Part shown: piece after piece, positions 1 through 12,155 of the stretch | Layout of the letters: each line of letters starts with the position of its first letter | Position numbering within the stretch: the stretch's first letter is position 1 | Source of the DNA: Sesamum alatum | Lineage: Eukaryota; Streptophyta; Magnoliopsida; Lamiales; Pedaliaceae | Reading direction: 5' to 3' | DNA length: 64,000 nt | Assembly: GCA_034509735.1 (NCBI GenBank) | Contig: JACGWO010000006.1 | Location: forward strand, 13,890,645-13,954,644 | Translations under genes and position numbers: made by a program | The notes under the pieces: generated by a model | What the model was told of the DNA's origin: nothing | The model's database searches: none | The model's input: only the letters and a program-made list of their open reading frames with translations

Positions 1-548
1 TGCAAAATTCAAATTTCAAATTTAATGGACATTTTAAACAATGCATCCAATGCATGTATTAATCCCAAATTGATTAAGCAAATTTAATCCAAGGAATAAT
101 CCAATTATTCCAAAATCAAATATGCAAAATTAACATATTTTCAGAATATTGTGCAGAAAATACAGAAAATCAAATTTTCCGAAAAACATCGAAAAATGGC
201 ACAAAACGGCCCAGCCGTTGTGCTTGCCGGCAGCAGCGCGCGCGCCTGTGCGCAGCATCCAGGCGCATGGCGCGCGTGCAGGCACCCGCCTGCCCGTGGC
301 CACTGCCGTCCGATCCAATTTTTTTTTTTCGACATCTTTTCAGCACAAAAACAGTAGCAATTATTCTGAAAATAAGCATGCAATTTTAGATCCAATCTAA
401 TAAAATAAAGCATGCCAAAAGTCCATCAAATTCAAACAATTGAATCATCATATTATTCATACACTTATGTAATCAAACATGCCATTAAAGCCATAAAAGC
501 AAATAGATCATGCCAAGCAATAGATCTATGCCCCTTACATCGAACCGG

Positions 549-560
549 GCTCTGATACCA
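549..560 (-). promoter_or_regulatory. Primer-binding site of E5 (initiator-tRNA-Met type)
   Basis: The minus strand reads TGGTATCAGAGC, the standard complement of the 3' end of plant initiator tRNA-Met used to prime minus-strand DNA synthesis in Copia elements. It lies two bases inside the LTR end. The same site recurs at 32,490, 43,535 and 53,655. Confidence 0.9.
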
Positions 561-562
561 CT

Positions 563-2690
563 TGAAGGACAAGCGGATCCGCCCGGGAGCGCGAGCGGAA
601 AGCGAGAAAGCGAGAAAGGGTGCGTAAATTTAAAACTAATTTAAATAAACGAATCCCAAGGGGTGTACCCTTGGGTGCTCAACCGGGCGTTCGATGTAGG
701 ATGTGTAAATATTGGAAGCGTATATTTAAACACAAAGGGCATAGATAAATATTAAATCAACCAAAGCGTAATAAAACCGTTATCTTTGATTTTTTAACGT
801 ATGCTCCCGGCTACTTGCATTGTTCCTTCTCCGGAATGCTCATGAAATCCAAACGTATGGATTCTCCAAAGGTGATCCACACCACACCCGAAGAAACGCA
901 CGTTCTCCTTGCTAGAAGAAAACGGGTTTATGAAGGAATCGGTTTAAGAGAAGAACACTATGAATTAGTGCTCTCTTAAACCTACTTTGTTCTTCCTCTT
1001 GATTCAAAACCAAGTGAAGAACACTAGTAGAGAGGGGGAGTGAAAACCGAGAGTTGAGAGGGAGAGGAGAGGCCGATTTCTCTACTTCTTTTTCCTAGAA
1101 AAAGATGAATAATGAATCACTTTTGCTTGGTGTTGTATATTCTCATATATATACATAATTAATGTAATTATTGGAATGTGTCTAGGTTCATCCAAGGATG
1201 TCTAGATACATTCCAATCAATCACCATCAGTTCTTCAATCAAGCCTACCAAAATATATGGTATGATCAAATCATACCAAAAGGGAAGGACTTGATTAGAG
1301 TTGATTTGTCTCTTTCCAAAAGAGATAAGTCAACATACCACCTAGCATGAAACATGGCTGATTTTGCTTCCTCCAAGGGAGCATTTCAGCCATGTCTAAT
1401 TAAGAGAAGAAGTCCAACTTCTTCCTATTCCAAAATAGGCATTATTTCTTCTCTCGGGTCTAGTTTAACGAACCGGGTTTTATCGTAATCCAATTACGAA
1501 GAACCCAACATTAAATTCAATTTAATGTCCATTTAAATTATTTCCATTGATCTTTTAATCCAATTAAAAGATCCAACGTCTCAACTTTTCATATTTAATC
1601 GAAAATCCAATTTACCGATTAAACGAAGGCCCGATACAATATCGGCCCATCCGTCCAATGGACTTTCTCTTAAGTAATCCAATTACTTATTTATCCTTTG
1701 AGATTAACTCCAAGTCAATCTCTTAACCTCCTCGGTGATTTTTGTGTGACCCTTTAGGTTCACCCTCAACTAGACTTGGGCCCGTGTTCCACAAGGGCCC
1801 GTTACCATGGGTGGCCGTCTAGCAACGGTCCATAGCACTAGAGACTAGGTGAATTGGCGTGAACATTTAGGCGCCGATTCCGTGCGGGTACGATCCTTCC
1901 GTCTACCGTCTCCCGGCGTCAGTCTAGGGTATGGAGTTAGGCGTCGGTTCCCATCCTTGACTAGACATCTATGCTTAATACTCGAGACCACGTATGCTTC
2001 ATTGCGACGACACAGGAAACCATTCCCTGTTCGACTAACCATTGTGACCACAGCTTTAAACAGCATGAACGTGTCTCCGAGTGCATAGGAGATACCTCTG
2101 ACACATACTGACAGGGGACGGATCCTCTTCTTGGAATCCACCGTCCTTGCTACACATTCTGACTGCACTGGACAAGGTTTATGATGATCATCTTATAGAA
2201 TGATCACCTCTCCCTAGATCTAAGATATAGTCGTCCTGTGCACGCGACTGCCATGATCCCTCAAGTCTGAGGATTACTCCCGTACTATCGGAACCGGGAA
2301 AATCCAATCATACCGACCAAGCCTCCAAGGCTTCCATATGATGATCCCCGCGAGTCAGTCCAGTCGGCTCGACCCCAGTCGACCAACCCATCAAGATCGT
2401 GTAGGCGTCCCACGTCTGTCGCCGATGAAACACGGCACTCATCCAATGAACATGACTCTTGACGCAAGTCTCAATAGGACTCTCGATGCCCGTCTCGAGG
2501 TCCTCGACTTGGAACGTTTCAGACCCAACTCTTAATCAGTTGGTTTCATGACCACCATCCAATGCGTGGCCCAACTGCACGAGTTGTTATCCATGGTCTG
2601 TGGGCTTTGTTGCGATATAAGTTAAACACCGTTTTAACAAATGTGAAATGAGTGCAACAAAGTAAGCACCAGAAGTGACGAATACTCATT
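563..2690 (-). repeat. 5' LTR of E5, truncated at its U3 end
   Basis: About 2.1 kb align throughout with the LTRs of E2 and E6 (same opening after the primer site, same block near 1,740-2,540). It starts TGAAGGAC in window orientation. The expected last 100 bases, ending in CTAACA, are replaced by unrelated sequence after about 2,690. Confidence 0.85.
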
Positions 2691-3269
2691 TGCCTTTAAA
2701 TATGGGTATAATTGTAGTTACAACTACAACTTTATGGGCTGTAGCTGTAATTTTATAAATTACAGGGGGTATTTATGTGTTTCGGCCTAATTTTGAGGAA
2801 TATCAATGCAATTCACCCATGAATTAAATTTCTCCAATCCCTTCTATCCAAAATTTGGGTTTAGAATGACCCAAATGTCCCCACTTGCTAAATTAATTTC
2901 CTTTAATGTCATCCCCACAATAAATACACTTTTACCTTCCTGCCAAAACAGCTAACCTCTATTTTTTTTTTTTTTTCAGTAACTACACAATTTTATTTCA
3001 ACCACAATCAAGCAGAGTAAACATTAGACTGATTTATCATAATTGATTATTAGTTTTGTCAAATTTAGTAAATAAAAGATATATCTATCATATCCACACA
3101 CATCATTTTTTATCACGTATTTATTTATCACACGTTAATTTCATCCAACTCAGTAAACAAGGCCTTATTGTATTGACCTAGAGTTTGAGATAAGCTCAAA
3201 TGTGAAAGCAGTTGGAGATAGCTCAAATGTGAGCTTTCATGATTGGATAGAATTTTAGGAAGAGGATCT
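2691..3269. other. Intergenic, no gene seen
   Basis: AT-rich sequence following the broken E5 LTR. It contains a small inverted repeat around 2,715-2,775 and a poly-T run near 2,961. I see no exon, RNA gene or recognisable element. Confidence 0.5.
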
Positions 3270-3278
3270 TATCTTTTA

Positions 3279-3746
3279 GGGTTAATTACATTTACACCTC
3301 TTAAAAAATACGAAATTACACTTATACCTCTTCTGAAAATTCATTGTTTATACCTGACACCTTTTTGTTAGGATTTGAATGAAAAATATTGACGTTAGCA
3401 AAAAAAAAAAACATTACATAAATTATTAATTTCGCCCTCATTTAACATTCTCATATAATAATTTTCTACTTATAAGGGAAAAAATATAATAATCTTAACC
3501 TAACTCTATATATATACATTATATTTATCCCTTGTAAATATAAAAATATACATGAGAATGTTAAATTAAGGGTAAAATTAAAAATTTATGTATTTTTTGC
3601 TAACATAAATATTTTTCGTCAAAACTCTAACAGAAGGGGATCAGGTGCAAACAGAGAATTTTGGGAGGGAATATAAGTAGAATTTCAAATGTTTTTTAAA
3701 GAAAAGTGTAATTTTGTATTTTTAGATAGGATAATGTAATTAACCC
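3279..3746. mobile_element. Foldback (MULE-like) non-autonomous DNA transposon
   Basis: The two halves are imperfect inverted copies of each other over about 200 bp. The ends read GGGTTAATTAC and GTAATTAACCC. The 9-bp repeat TATCTTTTA flanks it exactly at 3,270-3,278 and 3,747-3,755, the target duplication length of Mutator-like elements. It has no coding capacity. The superfamily is inferred from duplication length and long terminal inverted repeats. Confidence 0.8.
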
Positions 3747-3866
3747 TATCTTTTAAATATAGATACAAGGAGAGTGTATATGGATGTACGTGGCTTTTCT
3801 TTCAAATTGAGTAGACAAGTGATAATGACAACTTTGTCTTATGACGCGGTAATTTTGAAATTTCAA

Positions 3867-4198
3867 GGCAAAATTATACTTTTAGTCCAATGGGATAAGA
3901 GGTTTAATACTTTAAGTTCTTTGTTTTACGAGAATTTTAAAATGGTCCCAAAATAAGAAAAATTCAACATATTTAGTCCTATACTTTACGGAATTTTTAA
4001 AATAGTCTCAAAATTTGAAAAATTCGATACATTTAGTCACATAAATCCCATAAAACAGAGAACTAAATGTGTCGATTTTTTAATTTTCGGACCATTTTAA
4101 AAATCTTATAAAACGGTGGACTAAATATTTCGAGCCCTATTCTATGAGACTAAAAGTGTTGAACCCCCTATCTATGAGACTAAAAGTGTAATTTTGTC
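3867..4198. mobile_element. Foldback element, short
   Basis: The left arm (GGCAAAATTATACTTTTAG) and right arm (RC GACAAAATTACACTTTTAG) form terminal inverted repeats, and internal arms repeat a motif around ACTAAA..TTTTAAAAT. The flanks resemble each other (AAATTTCAA against AAAATTTGG), but no exact duplication can be assigned, so the limits are approximate. Confidence 0.55.
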
Positions 4199-4384
4199 AA
4201 AATTTGGTAATGTTGTCCTGAATTTATTTTGTGCTAGTAAATATGAATCCAGTACTTGGTTTAACAAATAAACAAAACATTACATTATCATATCACGACA
4301 TATTCCAAATTTTATTATGAATTAATTTATCCCATCTTAATCCCATCACATAAAATAAATGCAGTCATAAAATAAAAGCTAACA

Positions 4385-4695
4385 CATAGGACACTTAGAA
4401 AAACGAAACGTAAATGGAATACATAAGACTAGAACATATATAGTCGTTTACCTTCGTAATGTTCTTGAATCGGCTACTAGCTTTGCTCCTTATGTATCCC
4501 AACATGTTCACAAGACTTCAAGTGTAGAAGTCCTCTAACGGTGTCCACAACACACCGGGAGAAGACTTGATTTCCTTGCTAGAAGAAATCAATCTTTTAG
4601 AAGAAATGAGATTAGAAGAATCACACTATCAATTAGAGCATTCCTTCTAATCAAACTTTATTCTTCACTTGATCCTAGATTAAGAAGAACAAAGG

Positions 4696-4726
<31 letters not shown>

Positions 4727-6385
4727 AGGAGTAACAGCCGAGAATGAGAGGGAGAGTGAGGGCAAGTGTGTTATGAGAGTCGTGAGAGGTTCTTCACTAT
4801 ATGTATATAATTAACGGGATGATAGAATTATGTCTAGATACATTGAGTTGTGTCTAGGTGTATTCTTATCATCCCATCAATGAAGCCCCAACTCACAAGA
4901 TATGATCAAATCATACCATGTGAGGAAACCTCAATCAAAGGTAATATGTGTTTTCCAAAAAACACAAGCTCATCACCTTCTAAAAAGGGAGAGGACTGAT
5001 TTTATGCTCTTCAAGAGCACGAAATCTAGTTTTAATCAAATTAAAACAAGTCCAATAAATTAAATTCAATTTAATTGAAGGTCCAAATAAATTATGCCCA
5101 AAGCCCTTTAATCCAATTAAAAAACTCAAGCCCAAAATCCTCATAATCAATAAACCCCATTTATCAAATAATGCAAGTGCAATACAAAATTGGGCCATCC
5201 ATCCAATGGACTATCCCATGAATAAATAATCCAATTATTTATTATCTTTTGGAATTAACTCCAAGTTAATTCATTCACCTCATCGGTGATTTGTGTGTGA
5301 CTCTTTAGGTTCACCCTCAACTAAACTTGAGCTCGTGTCCAACACAGTCGATCATTAAATCTAATTTAGTCATCGTTCACTATTAACCATTGATCAGGAA
5401 AGCCCCTTACCATGGGTGGTCGTCTAACAGTAGTCCATGGCACTAGAGACTAGGCAAACTGAACATTTAGGATCCTGAGTTCCACATGGGTATGGTCCTT
5501 CCGTCTATTGCATCCCGACCTAAGCCTAGGGCATGAAATTGGGTATCGGTTTCCATCCTGGACTAGGCAGCTATACTTGAAGTTGACGCTCGAGACTGCA
5601 TTTGCTACATTACATCGACACAGGAAATCATTTCCTACTCGATGAACCACTGTGCCCACAGTTTCAAAGAGCGTGAACGCGTCTTCGAGTGCATTGGAGA
5701 TACCACTGTCACATACTGACAGGGGACAAATCCCCTTCTTGAAACACACCGTCCTCGCTACACATTCTGACTGTATTGGACAACGCTTATGATGAACATG
5801 TCCGAGACATGAAAACCTCTTGCCAGATCCAAGACATGGCCATCGAGTGTACGTGACTGCCATGGTTCCTCAAGTCTGAGGACTGCTCCCCATACTATCG
5901 GAACCAGAGAACTCCAGTTACACCGACCAAGCCTCCAAGGCTTCCATATGACGATTTTTCATGAGTCAGTTCAGTCAGCTTGACCCCTGATCAACCAACC
6001 CTGTAAGATTGTATAGACGTCCGACGTCTATCGCCGATGAACCACGATAATCATCCACTGAATACAATACGAAGCGCAAGTTTTAGTGGATACTCGATAC
6101 GTTGTCTCGAAGTCCTCGACTTGGAATGTTTCAGACCCGACCCTCATCAGTTGATTTCATGACGACTATCCAATGTGTGGTCCAACTGCATGGGTTGTCA
6201 ATGTGGTCTGTAGGCTTTATTGTGATGTTGATAGCAATACAAATATAACGAAATGAGCACAATAAAGGTAATGCCAAATAACGAATACTCATTTTATTCA
6301 TGCATATAATATTATGTTATAACGAGTTTATCACATAGATTACACAAATGTCAATCTAATTGGCTTTCTGGTCACCTATTCTAAC
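4385..6385 (-). mobile_element. Truncated Copia LTR (E6)
   Basis: Homologous to the E5 and E2 LTRs from roughly their position 180 onward, and ending with GTCACCTATTCTAAC at 6,371-6,385, where the last base of the canonical CTAACA is missing. The first part and any primer-binding site are absent on the left. A GA microsatellite lies at 4,701-4,726 in its GA-rich subregion. No internal retrotransposon sequence adjoins it, so it is a solo-LTR remnant or an isolated fragment. Confidence 0.8.
4701..4726. repeat. (GA)n microsatellite in the E6 LTR
   Basis: About 13 perfect GA units in the purine-rich part of the LTR; related LTRs have shorter GA-rich tracts in the same place. Confidence 0.95.
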
Positions 6386-6399
6386 CTCCCTCAAATTTA

Positions 6400-7618
6400 T
6401 TTCTAGATTTTTGCATCTCTAAATTTTACTTTTTTTCTCACTTTGGTCCCTTTGATCATTTTTCGGCGAAAATCTGATCGAATTTTTGACTTTTTGGAAG
6501 GTAGAATGGTCAATCTAAGTTTGATTTTTACTTTACTCCCTTAAGTTTGTAAAATTATCAAATTAGTCATTTTAAAAAAAATAACTCTTTTATATTTTTT
6601 GTATGTTAATATGGACTCTTATGTGAATAATGAAAACTTTGAACTCTAGTGAACATAATAATAACATATATCTTAACTTAAAATAAACTCTCTTTTTTTT
6701 TCATTTTCAGTAGTTAAGAAAACAAAGTTATGAATTAATGTTATAAAATTTATCTAATATGAAAATATATAAAAAGAATCTAAGTCAATAATTTTTTTTC
6801 TTTTTATCTTAAGTGTGAGATATAAGTCTAAAAAAGTTAAACATTGACAATATTATTAAATACTTAGAGTGTCGAATAGAAAGTTAATAGAATATACTTT
6901 TGAACTAAATTTTTGGTGTATTTCATATATATATATACACATAATTTATATTAAGAAGTTTTTCTAACTATACAGTTCTATTTTATAGAAAAAGTTCTAT
7001 AAAATTCTCTTGACATGAATTATATATATATATATGTGAAATAACTAAATAATGTAGTTAAAAAATACATTTCACTAATTTTTTGTTCAAGCACTAGGTG
7101 TTAATATTTATTACACATTTTTAATTTTTTTTAAACTTATCTTTTAACTCCTAAAATTAAAAATTACTGACTTAGATTTTTTATTATATTTTAGATTGTA
7201 TATTATAAAATTTATTCATAAATTTAATTTTTTTTAACTTTTGAAAATGAAAAAAAAAGACTATTTTATTTTAAATTACGCAATATGTTATTTTATCTTT
7301 ACAAGAGTTCAAAATTTTTTAATCCGCACAAGATAATTACATTATATTCAACATACAAAAATATAAAAAAAAAATAGTTTTTTGTCTTAAAAATGATTAA
7401 TTTGAAAATTTTACAAACTTAAGGGACTAAAGTAAAAAAACCTAACTTAATGATCATTTTACCCTCCAAAAAGTCAAAATCTGATTACGTTTCTGCCTGA
7501 AAATGGTGAAAGGGACCAAAAAACTAAAGTTTAGTAATGCTAAAGTCAAAAAATGAACTTCAGGGACTAAAGTGATTCTTAACAAAAACGTAAGGGACCA
7601 AATGTAGCATTTACCCTA
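6400..7618. mobile_element. Large foldback element
   Basis: The left half (from about 6,412) and the right half (to about 7,610) are inverted copies over nearly 600 bp each. Matching marks include a TTTGGTCCCTTT motif near 6,443 and its complement near 7,512, and a phrase about ACTTAAGGGACT near 7,417 mirrored near 6,535. The centre around 6,930-7,060 is TA-rich. The right end extends about 80 bp further than the left, which abuts the E6 LTR end, so the left end may have been clipped. No coding capacity. Confidence 0.7.
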
Positions 7619-8342
7619 TAATGAAAATTGAGAGTGTTTAAAAACAAAAGCGAAAGTGGAAAAAAGATTAAATTGCAGTGTTTTCAAAAAACTTAATGAG
7701 TACAATTTTGCCAATAAGTTGTAAAATTTTGTGGGCAAAAACTTATCACTTTTTGCTTAAAAGAGCTTAATTCAAACAATTAAAAACATAAATTGTAAAT
7801 AAAAAAATAAAAACGACATAACCTTTTCAACATAAAAAGAAGTTGACAAACATTTAAGTTTAACTGATCCAAATACTTCTTGAATGAGTGATAAGATGCA
7901 AAATTCCAAAAACTACCCTATGTTAATTAATTAGGAGAATATGGAGATTTTGTGTTCAAGAAATTTGGCATTTTTCTCATGGAAGATAACTTATTGTCTT
8001 AAGCTGCTCGTCCGTTGGTCAAAACAACGCTGCCTGTGTTGGACGCATCCAACGGCTTTAATTGCCCAAGACAAACAAAGATACAAATTAAATTTATGGG
8101 CTCTAAAATAACAATATAAACTTCTAAAGCTAGATTAAATTAATATCACAGTCAAAAGAATAATTCCAATCTTTCAACTTTCCTAACAATCTCATAAAGT
8201 ATTTTGACAAAAGATATTATAAGTTCGTATATTTTATAAAATATTATTCAAGTTTGTTAGATGTCAAATCATATTCTAAAAGTATTTGAATAAAATAATT
8301 TGATGGAGCTTATTGATAGTAACAACAAAATTTCTTTGTTAA
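7619..8342. other. Intergenic, no gene seen
   Basis: AT-rich DNA with no ORF of note and no recognisable repeat. It separates two foldback elements. Confidence 0.5.
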
Positions 8343-8351
8343 TTTAAAGAA

Positions 8352-9390
8352 TGGGTAAAATTCATATTGACACCCGAATTTTCTGATTAATGTCACTTTG
8401 ATGCTTGAGTAATCACAAATTGCTCAATTAGTACCCAAGTTTTGTCATTTATATCATTTTGGTACACGAGTAATTACAAATGACTTGTTATTACCCAAGT
8501 TTTACCATTAATATCACTTTGGTAACCAATTTATTTTATTTATTAATTTTTTATAGTATCTTTTTTATGTAATGACCATTTTAGATAAGAAATATACCAA
8601 AAAAAAGTGAATAAAATTTAATTCTTATATGTTGTCTTTATTTCAGCCATCTAACTTTGATTTTTTATATTTGAATATTATACTTGATAATAATATTTTA
8701 TTAATTTATTTTTTCTACTTATTTTATTTATCAATATTCAGAAGATAACTCATTATTTAGTAATTAATTATATTAAACATAAAATCTAAAATGCATTGCA
8801 ACCACATAGAAGTTGAATTTACATTCTAAAATTTGAAAATTTATAATTTAAACTTGAAACTTTTGAATCTATATCTAAGTTTTGATATCAAATTTGAGTA
8901 TAGTAATTAAAATAAAAAAATTAATATATTTTTACGATGAAAATTTCTATTCCACATAACTTGACTATTAACCTAAGTTATTTCAATATATATTGAGAGA
9001 TAATGATAGTAGAAGTATTAAAAAATAAAAATATAATAATCTTGATAACCAAATATGGAAATAAAAGTCAATTGGTTCAAAATATATATATATATATATT
9101 ACTAGAAACTTATGTAAAAATTTTTTATTATATTTATTATTTTTTTATTTTAATATCTAAGGGTAAAATGGCCATTACATAAAAAATAATAGAAAAAATA
9201 AATAAAAAATATGAATTGGATATCAAAGTGATATTCATGGTCAAACTTGAGTACCAATTAAGTTATTTGTAATTACTCGTATACCAAAATGATATTAATG
9301 GTGAAACTCAAGTACTAATTGATTTTTTTGTAATTACTCATGTACCAAAGTGACAATAATGACAAAACAGCACCAAAATAAATTTTACCC
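8352..9390. mobile_element. Foldback (MULE-like) element with 9-bp target duplication
   Basis: The arms at 8,352-8,540 and 9,210-9,390 are inverted copies containing several repeated motifs of the type GTAATTAC and CAAAGTGA. The ends read GGGTAAAATT and AATTTTACCC. The 9-mer TTTAAAGAA flanks it at 8,343-8,351 and 9,391-9,399, with one extra T at the left junction. The interior is AT-rich and non-coding. Confidence 0.75.
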
Positions 9391-9399
9391 TTTAAAGAA

Positions 9400-9838
9400 A
9401 TTCTATTAAGATCTTAATAAATTGAAAATTTCTTACTCTTTATAAAAACAGTTATAAGCTCTTAACGTTTTTTTTTTTTAAATCTTACAAAAAATTATTA
9501 AGAAAAATTATCAAAAAAAAATTGTAATATTTTATAGAACTAGTCGTTGTTGCACGCGATCCTCGCGAGCATATAAAAAATAAATATGATGTGAAATGAA
9601 GAGAGAAAAAAAATTATGAAAAAAATAATCGTAGTGTGAAGAAATAAGAAAGAAAGAAGTTGGGAAGGAAAAAAATGTAGAGTTAGTTGAGAAAAACGTG
9701 GTTAGTGGGTTAAGAGAAAAATAAATAAATTGTAATTGTGAGTTATTAAAAGATAGTGAAATTACTATTATGATCTTTTTTTAAAAAAAATATATAAAAT
9801 GAATCAAAAGGTAAATTAGGACATTCAAAAATTTATAC
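9400..9838. other. Intergenic, no gene seen
   Basis: AT- and purine-rich DNA; the short GC island around 9,545-9,570 has no recognisable identity. Confidence 0.45.
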
Positions 9839-9847
9839 GACAAAAAG

Positions 9848-11827
9848 GGGCTAAATTACTTTTTTGGTCCCATAAAAAAGGGGTAGTGCTCGTTTTGGTC
9901 CCATGATTTACGAGATTTTATTTTTGGTCCCAAAACTATTAAAACGTTCGTAGATTAAGAACCACAAAATGTTTTCTGTTATGTTTTAACGGCAAGTGGA
10001 CGGAATCCGCTAATCCCTAATTGTTAAATTGCTTTTTTGGTCCCACAAAGAATGAGGGTTTGCTTTTATGGTCCCACAATTTACGAAAAAAAAAATTGTA
10101 CCAATATTGTTAAAAAATTTGCATTTCGTCAATTTTTTGATATTAATAAATAAATTAACGCACACAACATATAAATTATTTTATTAAATCAACAATAACT
10201 TTGATCCAATCACTATTGAATGGACTAATAATTTACTTTTTATATTTGAGTTAAATACAGTTACCATCCCTAAAGTATCCATCCTACATCAATTACCGCC
10301 CTAAAGTATTAAAACCTTCAAAAAAAAAAAAACCCTAACCTTTTAAAACCATTAATTTTTCAGTTCAAAAAGTCCATTTTACCCTTGCTAAAAATTGATT
10401 TATGAAAAAAAATTAAAGAGATTTTTAAAATATCAAAACCACTCTTTTTTTAAAATTTATCTAATTCAATTTTCACTTGTTCATCGAGCTCTTTTTATTT
10501 TTATAATTCTAAAATATTTAGAGCTCATTTTATTTTTTGTTTCACTTATTTGTCAAACCAAGTTAAAAATACCTTTACATATTCATATAATTACCACATT
10601 TATATAATTACCATATATATATAAATATATATTAATTGTATATTTTCTTATTAGCTCATGATCAGCTATTTCAATTTTATTAATTATATATTTGTTTAAG
10701 TAAATATATAAAAATATATATATGCATGTATAAATTTATTTTTAATTTATTTTGACAAACAAGGAAAACTAAAATAAAATGAGTTCCAAGTACTTTAGGA
10801 TGAAGAAAATAAAAAGAGCTCGATGAACAAGTGAAACTAGAATTAGACAAATTTTCAAAAAATAGTGGTTTTGGTATTTTAAAAATTTCTTTAATTTTTT
10901 TTCAAAAAGCAATTTTTAGTAAGGGTAAAATGAACTTTTTAAACTTAAAAATGGAAGGAGTTAGAAGGCCAGAGTTTTTTTTGAAGGTTTTAATACTTTA
11001 GGGGGATAATTGATGTGGGGTGAATACTTCATGGAGGGTAACTGTATTTAACCCTTTATATTTTTATAATATAATTTGTGGTTTATAATATAAATTATTA
11101 TTTATATTTAATTAGAAAAACAAACAACAATGTACCACTTATAACTATAAGATAAAAACATTAATAAAATACAAAATATCATGTGTTGGTTATTTTATTT
11201 TTTATTTTCTAATTGCAAGCCCATTAAAAAACTTTCAAAAATCGAGTAGTTTCAAATTACATACGTATATTTGTTACTCGATCACATAACAATTGTTGTG
11301 AAAATGAATTTCTCAATCATATAATAGCAATTTCTACATGCAATGCTATTTTTTTTTTATCTTTTTTTGTTTTATAGTTATGGCTCGTACATTGTATTTG
11401 TTTCTATGTAATATAAATATAACTAATGATTTATATTAAAAATTATATTAAAATAAATATAAATAATTATTAACCTATTTTGATAATAATTGAATAAAAG
11501 ATTCATTGTTGATTTAATAAAATCGTACATTAATTTATTGATTAATGATAAAAATTAACAAAATTGAAGTTTTGGGACTAACTTTGTAATTTTTTTTAAC
11601 AATTTTGGTACCAATTTTTTTTCGTAAATTGTGGGATCAAAAAAGCAACTTAAGAATTGAGGGTTAACGGATTCCATCTACTTGCCGTTAAAATTTAACA
11701 AAAAACGTCTTTTGGGACTAACTTTGCAAACTTTTTAATAGCTTTGGGACAAACTGAAATTTTCGTAAATCATGGGACCAAAAATGGCACTACTCCTTCT
11801 TTATGGAACCAAAAAAATAATTTAGCC
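9848..11827. mobile_element. Large foldback element interrupted by a second foldback
   Basis: The outer arms (9,848-10,140 and 11,560-11,827) are inverted copies with repeated TTTTTGGTCCCA phrases. The ends read GGGCTAAATTA and TAATTTAGCC. The flanks GACAAAAAG (9,839-9,847) and GACAAAAG (11,828-11,835) differ only by one A in the homopolymer. A separate foldback occupies 10,248-11,054. No coding capacity. Confidence 0.7.
10248..11054. mobile_element. Foldback element nested in the larger foldback
   Basis: The arms (10,248-10,560 and 10,760-11,054) are inverted copies, including the phrase CTTTAGG..TTTTAATACTTT. The ends read GAGTTAAATACAG and CTGTATTTAACCC. The 9-bp sequence TTTATATTT flanks it exactly at 10,239-10,247 and 11,055-11,063. 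A MULE-like insertion into the loop of an older foldback is the simplest reading. Confidence 0.8.
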
Positions 11828-11836
11828 GACAAAAGA

Positions 11837-12147
11837 ATTTACTTTTATAATAATATAAATATTGAAAAGAACTTTTATAAGTTCACCCAAACGCCATCTT
11901 AATAGTCACTGCAAGGCAGTAAATGAAAGTTTTGGACTAGTTATCAACACCAGCCTTTAGTACAAGAAAGAAAGTACCCCTCAGACTTCATCGACCATAA
12001 TGTGGAACAATCATTTCGGAAACCTACATTCATCGTTGCTTCATCCAACGTCATTCCCTTTCTAATCAATAGATCTAAGATTCATGTTCCCGAGTATCGT
12101 CGCCATATAGGACACGAGATCGCCTATATTACGCTATGTTTGGGGTT
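11837..12147. other. Intergenic, no gene seen
   Basis: Mixed-composition DNA with a 69-codon open frame at 12,002-12,211 that runs into the following transposon end and shows no recognisable protein features. Confidence 0.4.
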
Positions 12148-12155
12148 AACGGAAC

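Larger units (their letters stand above)
1..2690 (-). mobile_element. Copia LTR retrotransposon E5: leader and 5' LTR, cut by window edge and truncated
   Basis: A minus-strand LTR retrotransposon enters from the left edge. Positions 1-548 are its untranslated leader, matching the leader of element E2 near 53,050-53,650, including the shared stretch around 150-215 and a GC-rich block at 219-306. The primer-binding site is at 549-560 and the LTR runs rightward from 563. The coding region would lie to the left, outside the window. The LTR stops matching its relatives near 2,690, about 100 bp before the expected terminal CTAACA, so its U3 end is missing. No protein-coding part is present here. 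Confidence 0.85.

Noticed and set aside
549..560. Initiator-tRNA-Met-like sequence as a possible tRNA gene
   Set aside because: Only the 3' terminal dozen bases match, next to an LTR; this is a primer-binding site. The same applies at 32,490, 43,535 and 53,655.
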